DNA of 64,000 nucleotides from positions 489,539-553,538 of the forward strand of contig NZ_LMMR01000007.1 of NCBI RefSeq assembly GCF_001422325.1. The letters run 5' to 3'. The notes under the pieces are model-generated. The model was not told the origin of the DNA, ran no database searches, and saw only the letters and a program-made list of their open reading frames with translations. Positions 63,311-64,000 of this stretch are shown here, one piece after another (position 1 is the stretch's first letter; each line of letters begins with the position of its first letter). Origin of the DNA: Leifsonia sp. Leaf264 (GTDB lineage Bacteria > Actinomycetota > Actinomycetes > Actinomycetales > Microbacteriaceae). The position numbers and the translations under genes are program-made.

Positions 63311-64000
63311 ATGCGAATCATGTTCATCGTCGACCACCCCTACGGCATCGAGTCGGCCGCCGACATCCCCCACCGGCGCAGCTTCACCGCGGCTGTCGCT
63401 GCTGCCGCCATCCGCGGGGCGGAACGCGCGGGACACGAGATCGACCTCGTCGACCTCGCCGCCGACGGGTTCGACCCGGTGATGAGCCGTGACGACCTCG
63501 TGGCCTGGCGGCTGACGAGCGTGGTCGATCCGCTCGTCGCCGACTACCAGCGCCGGCTCATGCTGGCCGATCACGTGGTGTTCGCGTTCCCGGTCTGGTG
63601 GGAGTCGATGCCCGCGTCGACGAAGGGCTTCCTCGACAGAGTGCTCACCAAGGGCATCGTCTTCGAGGAGATCGCCGGCGCGAAGGGCAATCCCTTCCGC
63701 AACCTCATGACGCGCCTCGGCGGTGTGACCGTGTTGTCGGTCATGACGACGCCCGACAAGGTCTACCACTGGTGGTTCGGGGACCCGCTGACGAAGGTCG
63801 TCTTCAGGGGCACCTTCGGCAAGATCGGCGTGAAGGACCTGAGGTGGGTGAACTTCGCCTCGATCACGGAGAAGACGGATGCCGAACGCGCGGCCCTGCT
63901 GCTCCAGACCGAGGAGCGATTCGCGGCCATGGGGTCGGCTCGCCGCTTGAGGCCGCTCGGGTTCTCGTCACTCGGCCGCAGGTGGCGAGCGGGTGTTCTG
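63311..64000 (+). CDS. NAD(P)H oxidoreductase (flavodoxin-like, quinone reductase type), 3' end beyond window
   Basis: The first 230 codons of a flavodoxin-fold reductase of the Flavodoxin_2 / KefF-MdaB group. It begins MRIMFIVDHPYGIESAADIP and has HVVFAFPVWWESMPASTKGF, the FMN-binding loop, and VFEEIAGAKGNPF. No stop codon appears before 64000. These enzymes reduce quinones or other electrophiles by two electrons. The MarR gene is divergent, consistent with induction by reactive compounds. ATG 63320 is an alternative start. Confidence 0.9.
   Translation, partial: MRIMFIVDHPYGIESAADIPHRRSFTAAVAAAAIRGAERAGHEIDLVDLAADGFDPVMSRDDLVAWRLTSVVDPLVADYQRRLMLADHVVFAFPVWWESMPASTKGFLDRVLTKGIVFEEIAGAKGNPFRNLMTRLGGVTVLSVMTTPDKVYHWWFGDPLTKVVFRGTFGKIGVKDLRWVNFASITEKTDAERAALLLQTEERFAAMGSARRLRPLGFSSLGRRWRAGVL

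Overview
The window is 64 kb of very GC-rich DNA with densely packed genes, frequent ATGA stop/start overlaps and many GTG or TTG starts. The gene set (class Ib ribonucleotide reductase nrdHIEF, DUF2510 protein, F420-type nitroreductase family, actinobacterial CFA-synthase/FAD reductase pair) and the constant recurrence of the word GCATCCG/CGGATGC point to an actinobacterium, most likely a member of the Microbacteriaceae. No rRNA, tRNA, CRISPR array, integrase or intact insertion sequence was seen.

Region by region. (1) 1-15.8 kb is an arabinose / aldofuranose utilisation locus: the 3' part of an FGGY sugar kinase, araA, a ChvE-MmsA-MmsB monosaccharide ABC transporter, a LacI regulator, a second ABC transporter of the YtfQ-YtfR-YtfT-YjfF type preceded by LacI-type operators, and a second LacI regulator that is a paralogue of the first. 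Sugar would be imported by either transporter, isomerised by AraA and phosphorylated by the kinase. (2) 15.9-19.3 kb holds a GC-poorer gene with an AbiEi-like winged helix and a nuclease-like C-terminus, then a minus-strand arsR-SRPBCC-VOC operon. (3) 19.3-23.5 kb is nrdH-nrdI-nrdE-nrdF behind two NrdR-like boxes. (4) 23.6-29.8 kb is an accessory segment of visibly lower GC: a DUF2510/scramblase-like protein, a two-gene DUF3696 ATPase plus unknown-partner module (candidate defence system), and a medium-chain dehydrogenase lying between two decayed copies of the end of an amidohydrolase gene.

(5) 29.8-42 kb is a mixed block: a secreted lamin-tail/esterase-like/CBM protein, a DUF1801 protein, a membrane protein, a deazaflavin-type nitroreductase, padR with an AarF/UbiB kinase, a DHFR-like reductase, a divergent flavoprotein / XRE-cupin regulator pair, an alpha/beta hydrolase and a GH42 beta-galactosidase. 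(6) 42-45.6 kb carries a tmsA-tmsB-like pair for 10-methyl branched fatty acids and an orphan ParA ATPase. (7) 45.6-55.1 kb has several regulators and small enzymes, a 1006-residue membrane-anchored glycosidase-like protein, an ectB aminotransferase without ectA or ectC, a DUF151 nuclease and an OhrR-like regulator. (8) 55.2-61.3 kb is one minus-strand operon, ykoE-ykoD-ykoC plus a small P-loop kinase, a THI5-like binding protein and a rhodanese, divergent from a GntR regulator; it is probably a thiamine-precursor uptake and salvage locus. (9) 61.3-64 kb ends with a Nudix hydrolase, a DUF2975/HTH pair, and a MarR regulator divergent from an NAD(P)H oxidoreductase cut by the window edge.

Three copies of a nested palindromic repeat (8871-8938, 15899-15963, 17156-17222) sit in intergenic gaps, two of them directly downstream of the two lacI paralogues. 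Functional calls rest on reading motifs by eye; no database search was run.
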